NCBI GenBank assembly: GCA_013816255.1
Contig: JACDET010000010.1
Span: forward strand, 1-36,496
Direction: 5' to 3'
Source: Candidatus Levyibacteriota bacterium
GTDB taxonomy: Bacteria; Patescibacteriota; Microgenomatia; Levybacterales; UBA12049
DNA length: 36,496 nt
The notes below the pieces were generated by a model, which made no database searches, was not told the origin of the DNA, and saw nothing but the letters and a program-made list of their open reading frames with translations. A program made the translations under genes and the position numbers. Shown piece by piece: positions 33,552 to 36,496 of the stretch. Numbering within the stretch: the stretch's first letter is position 1; each line of letters begins with the position of its first letter.

Positions 33552-33889
33552 CAAACTTTTACTTTTTTAGTACTTTTATCTTCCAAACCTGTAATTTGCA
33601 CTTTTGTAAGCTGCGCTCTAAATCCTACTACTCTTCTGTGTCGTGCTTTTGCTTTGAATTTCGCTACACGAATTTTATCACCTTGGGTTTGTTCAAGAAC
33701 CTTAGCTGTTACTGAGAAATTCTCGATATAAGGTTTTCCAAGAGTAACTGCGTCACCATCGACAGTCATGAGTACTTTATCCAAAGCATAATCTGTACCT
33801 GGTTCAACAGGAAGTTTGTCTAGTTCCAAAACGGTTCCTTCAGAGACTTTATATTGTTTTCCGCCACTGGCGATAATTGCGTATTTCAT
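33551..33889 (-). CDS. rplU: Ribosomal protein L21 (bL21)
   Basis: The 112-residue protein is a bL21: MKYAIIASGGKQYKVSEGTVLELDKL at the start and AKFKAKARHRRVVGFRAQLTKVQITGL at the end. It binds 23S rRNA in the 50S subunit. The C-terminal tail LEDKSTKKVKV is a little longer than the minimum of the family. A strong promoter lies just upstream with a leader of about 4 nt. The TGA stop directly abuts a palindromic half-element. Confidence 0.97.
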   Translation of the reverse strand: MKYAIIASGGKQYKVSEGTVLELDKLPVEPGTDYALDKVLMTVDGDAVTLGKPYIENFSVTAKVLEQTQGDKIRVAKFKAKARHRRVVGFRAQLTKVQITGLEDKSTKKVKV

Positions 33890-33899
33890 TGCAAACGTA

Positions 33900-33928
33900 A
33901 TTATACCAAACTACACACACTTCAGCAA
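33900..33928 (-). promoter_or_regulatory. Promoter of rplU
   Basis: On the minus strand TTGCTG (33928-33923), 17 nt, then the extended -10 TGgTATAAT (hexamer 33905-33900). It ends 10 nt before the rplU ATG, so the message is nearly leaderless. Confidence 0.75.
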
Positions 33929-33938
33929 CCATATGAAT

Positions 33939-35015
33939 TTATCTGATTTCCAAAACATCTTTATGTTTTTGCGATGTGCTCATTGAGGAAAGAAGGCCGA
34001 GGAAAACAAAGTTTGATAAGAGAGAGCTTCCACCGAATGAAACAAATGGTAATGTGACTCCCACGATTGGTACAATGCCGATGTTCATCCCTATATTAAC
34101 GAATGATGGAATCAGGATAATTCCGAACGTACATGCTGCAAATACTCGGATAAATGCGTCATTTGTGCGCGAGAAGATAAGAAATATACGGTAACACAAA
34201 AAGATGATAGTCAGAACAATGATGAGTGCGCCGAAAAACCCCAAACCCTCAGCAATTGTTGCAAAAATGAAATCCGTCTGCCGCTCTGGTAAAAAACGTA
34301 ATCCTGATTGTGTCCCTTCAGATAACCCTTTGCCTAAAAAATGTCCTGAACCGACTGCAATCATTGCTTGGATGCTGTTGTATGAAATACCTAGAGGATC
34401 GGCTGTTGGATTGAGAAAGGTTAAGATTCTTTGTCGCTGATATCCCTCAAGAAATGTCCAAATGACTGGAGAAAGTAAAATAAAAGGCGTCGCAATTATA
34501 GCAAACCATTTGAAAGGGTAACCACTGATTAGCAGTGCAAACACCGCTGTACTTCCATAAAGAATCGCACTTCCTAAATCAGGCTGGAATTGGACAAGCA
34601 GAAAAATGGGAGTTAAGAACATCATAGTAAGAAGAAATGTCCTAAATGTTGTGTGCTTATTTTCAGCGACCCATGCAGCAAAAGCTATTGCCAAAAGGGG
34701 TTTGAGAATTTCTGAGAATTGTAACCGCACACCAAAAAAATCAATCCACCGCGTCGCTCCCCGGCTCTCAATACCAATTGCAAGCGTAATACAGAGAATG
34801 ATAAGAGAGATAACGTAAATTGGTAGCTTAAATTGCTTAAGAAAATCTGTATTGACCTGGGAGAAGATGAGAAAAGCTACGACAGCAATGACTAATGATA
34901 TCAATTGGCTTTGAAAGAAGACGGGATTGATGGAAAGTAAGGTGACCAGACTCAATGATACCAGTACAATAACAGGAATCATCAGCTGGAGATCAATTTT
35001 AAACTTCGCTCTCAT
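33939..35015 (-). CDS. rodA: Peptidoglycan glycosyltransferase RodA/FtsW family
   Basis: RodA is the SEDS-family glycosyltransferase that polymerises lipid II during cell elongation. The 358-residue protein has about ten membrane helices. Family motifs include TRWIDFFGVRLQFSEILKPLLAI, QPDLGSAILYG, the extracellular LPERQTDFIFATIAEGLGFFG and, near the end, PFVSFGGSSLLSNFV. The short length and lack of an FtsW-type tail favour RodA over FtsW. I chose ATG 35015; a TTG 18 nt upstream is less likely. The start overlaps ileS by 17 nt, suggesting cotranscription. Confidence 0.92.
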   Translation of the reverse strand: MRAKFKIDLQLMIPVIVLVSLSLVTLLSINPVFFQSQLISLVIAVVAFLIFSQVNTDFLKQFKLPIYVISLIILCITLAIGIESRGATRWIDFFGVRLQFSEILKPLLAIAFAAWVAENKHTTFRTFLLTMMFLTPIFLLVQFQPDLGSAILYGSTAVFALLISGYPFKWFAIIATPFILLSPVIWTFLEGYQRQRILTFLNPTADPLGISYNSIQAMIAVGSGHFLGKGLSEGTQSGLRFLPERQTDFIFATIAEGLGFFGALIIVLTIIFLCYRIFLIFSRTNDAFIRVFAACTFGIILIPSFVNIGMNIGIVPIVGVTLPFVSFGGSSLLSNFVFLGLLSSMSTSQKHKDVLEIR

Positions 35016-36496
35016 AATGCTTTGTTGTGTCAAACCTCTTTACCGCAAAATCGCCTTTGGATAACGATGCTACTAAAGCCTGCTTTTTGATATAGTCTGC
35101 AAAAGCTTCAGGCCAATCTTCCAAAACAACAGCAACTTTCTCATCCAACTTCGTCTCAAGCTTCTTGCGTTCCTCTTGAATCTTGCGGATTATCTCTCTC
35201 GCCTGACCTTCAGCAATCAATTCTTCCGTTACATCCGTATCAAGTTCGACAGTAATGTCAGTCCCTTTCGGGTCAATAAACTTTACTTCTTTGACATTAA
35301 GTTCAGCTTTGAGAAGCGGATACAAGCTCACATCTAACGCTTTCTCTTTCTCACTCAAACTAACAGTAATTGAAGCCAAAGGCAATTTAACCTTTATCTG
35401 TTTCTCCTTACGCTGTGATAACCCTATCTCCACAATCTTGCGCACAACCTTCATATCCTCAATCAACTCGGGCTTGCCCGCCGAAGCCTTGGCGAAGGTG
35501 GGCCAATCCGCCAAATGCACTGATTCTTCACCAGTAAGATTACGGTAGATTTCTTCTGAAACAAACGGGATGATTGGCGCAAGAAGTTTGGTAAGCGTTA
35601 CCAGAACGTAGTGCGTTGTTTCGTAAAAAGCATTTTTATCAGCTTCATCGTCAGCACTTGGTCCAACTCTATCACGGCTTCGGCGTATATACCAGGTCGA
35701 AAAGTCTGTAATAAATATTTTGAGTGAATCAATTGATCCAACAGTATCATAGCCATCCAAACTCTTTGTGACATCTCCTTGCAATTGTTCAAGCAAACCC
35801 AAAATCCACTGATCCAAAACATTTTCACTCGTCATCGTCATTCCGGCTTGTCCGGAATCAGTCCGACTGGTTCTGGAGTCCTCACTTTGTTCGTACCTAG
35901 AATGACGTGATTTAGGCTCCCAACCATCGAGATTTGCGTAGGTAATAAAGAAGTTATACGTGTTCCATAAAATTAGCATAGTGGTGCGGACTTGTAACTT
36001 GTATTGATCTTCTGAGATTAAGATGTCTTCTCCTCGCATAACTGGCGTACCGAGTAAATATAATCTGAGAGCATCTCCACCATATTTCCCAAGCATCTCA
36101 GCCGGATCAGGATAGTTCTTAAAATTCTTACTCATCTTGCGCCCATCAGTTCCCAAAATAACTCCAGTGACACTGACATTTTTGAAAGCTTTTTGTTTGT
36201 AAAGAGCAGCACCTATCACGTGGAGTACATAAAACCATGACCTTATTTGGCCGGTATATTCTGAAATATAATCCGGTGGAAAAAAGTCTTCAGGCTTTTC
36301 AGTAGCATTAAACGGGAAATGTCGTTCAGCAAATGAAGCAGATCCAGCTTCAATCCATGAATCCAGCACTTCAGGCACCCGAGTTGCGACCCTACCACAT
36401 TTTTTGCATTTCACTTTTACTTCGTCAATTTCAGGCCGGTGGAGCTCAGTCACTTTTTGTCCTGATGCTTCTTCAAGTTCTGCGATTGATCTGGGG
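34999..36496 (-). CDS. ileS: Isoleucyl-tRNA synthetase, C-terminal part
   Basis: The gene runs off the window end; the frame is open to 36495. The visible 498 residues include SIAELEEASGQKV, LHRPEIDEV, a CKKC zinc-like pair, VPEVLDSWIEAGSASFAE, the KMSK loop LGTDGRKMSKNFKNYPDP and the anticodon-binding domain. The wording of the KMSK region resembles the eukaryote-like type of IleRS (IleS2); the usual final serine of KMSKS is asparagine. The tail ends with KIQEERKKLETKLDEKV. Two repeat elements are read through in frame: one in the anticodon-binding region (35836-35907) and one at 35470-35504 (peptide TFAKASAGK). The HIGH motif and editing domain lie outside the window. Confidence 0.95.
   Translation of the reverse strand, partial: PRSIAELEEASGQKVTELHRPEIDEVKVKCKKCGRVATRVPEVLDSWIEAGSASFAERHFPFNATEKPEDFFPPDYISEYTGQIRSWFYVLHVIGAALYKQKAFKNVSVTGVILGTDGRKMSKNFKNYPDPAEMLGKYGGDALRLYLLGTPVMRGEDILISEDQYKLQVRTTMLILWNTYNFFITYANLDGWEPKSRHSRYEQSEDSRTSRTDSGQAGMTMTSENVLDQWILGLLEQLQGDVTKSLDGYDTVGSIDSLKIFITDFSTWYIRRSRDRVGPSADDEADKNAFYETTHYVLVTLTKLLAPIIPFVSEEIYRNLTGEESVHLADWPTFAKASAGKPELIEDMKVVRKIVEIGLSQRKEKQIKVKLPLASITVSLSEKEKALDVSLYPLLKAELNVKEVKFIDPKGTDITVELDTDVTEELIAEGQAREIIRKIQEERKKLETKLDEKVAVVLEDWPEAFADYIKKQALVASLSKGDFAVKRFDTTKHYESEV
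35470..35504. repeat. Short repeat inside ileS (TFAKASAGK type)
   Basis: The stretch contains GGGCTTGCCC, a small hairpin, and CCGAAGCCTTGGCGAAGG. It matches the interior of the element at 18189-18214 in 21 of 26 positions. In ileS it is translated as PTFAKASAGKP. Confidence 0.8.
35836..35907. repeat. 72-bp palindromic element inserted in frame in ileS
   Basis: Perfect 8-bp terminal inverted repeats, CGTCATTC (35836-35843) and GAATGACG (35900-35907), enclose a 7-bp stem, ATTCCGG/CCGGAAT. The length, 72, is a multiple of three and the element is read without a stop. The same ATTCCGG hairpin type occurs in the atpG-atpD intergenic element. Confidence 0.9.

Noticed and set aside
35015-35033. 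TTG start for rodA at 35033
   Set aside because: ATG at 35015 gives the usual short cytoplasmic N-terminus (MRAKFKID) and needs no rare start codon.

Overview
The window is a bacterial chromosome segment of moderate to low G+C that uses the standard code: TGA is a stop, for example at the ends of rplU and atpG. Three things suggest a member of the Candidate Phyla Radiation (Patescibacteria), perhaps near Microgenomates: compact, overlapping genes; a shortened ATP synthase delta subunit; and small palindromic repeats that sit both between genes and in frame inside proteins. That placement is inferred from style and family resemblance; no marker-gene tree could be made.

Layout. (1) 1-7157, + strand: the 3' end of a histidine phosphatase gene, gatA, gatB, a soluble GGDEF protein overlapping gatB, dnaE, and a terminator. 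(2) 7159-13584, + strand: a full F1Fo ATP synthase operon, atpBEFHAGDC. Four of its seven junctions carry palindromic repeats. (3) 13585-14039: an AT-rich gene-free stretch (about 22% G+C by my count of 360 bases), then tRNA-Thr(CGU). (4) 14116-31616: an envelope and surface-glycan region. It holds an M23 peptidase with its catalytic domain in permuted order, an Ig-like anchored protein, an O-antigen-ligase-like protein, two GT-C membrane glycosyltransferases, four GT2 glycosyltransferases, a WavE-like protein, a methyltransferase, a GDPD-like protein, two related nucleotidyltransferases with a HAD phosphatase, a flippase and two acyltransferases. (5) 31682-36496: signal peptidase I, then on the minus strand ileS (partial), rodA, rplU, rpmA and parB.

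Working together: DnaE, GatAB, IleS, L21 and L27 are core information genes, and the atp operon supplies a proton-coupled ATP synthase. The middle region probably builds, decorates and exports a cell-surface polysaccharide. Activated sugars or substituents would come from the HAD and nucleotidyltransferase genes, chains from the GT2 enzymes, translocation from the flippase, and outer-face transfer from the GT-C and ligase proteins. RodA, the M23 peptidase and LepB serve the wall and secretion.

Two signals stand out. First, repeat elements have been accepted in frame inside ileS (twice) and a GT-C gene, and one repeat motif is read in two different frames. Second, many genes that start a transcription unit have a good -35/-10 promoter whose -10 box lies only 6-10 nt before the start codon, which predicts leaderless or nearly leaderless mRNAs. 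By contrast, atpE carries a full Shine-Dalgarno sequence. The M23 peptidase, whose domain halves are swapped while all catalytic residues are kept, is the most unusual single protein.
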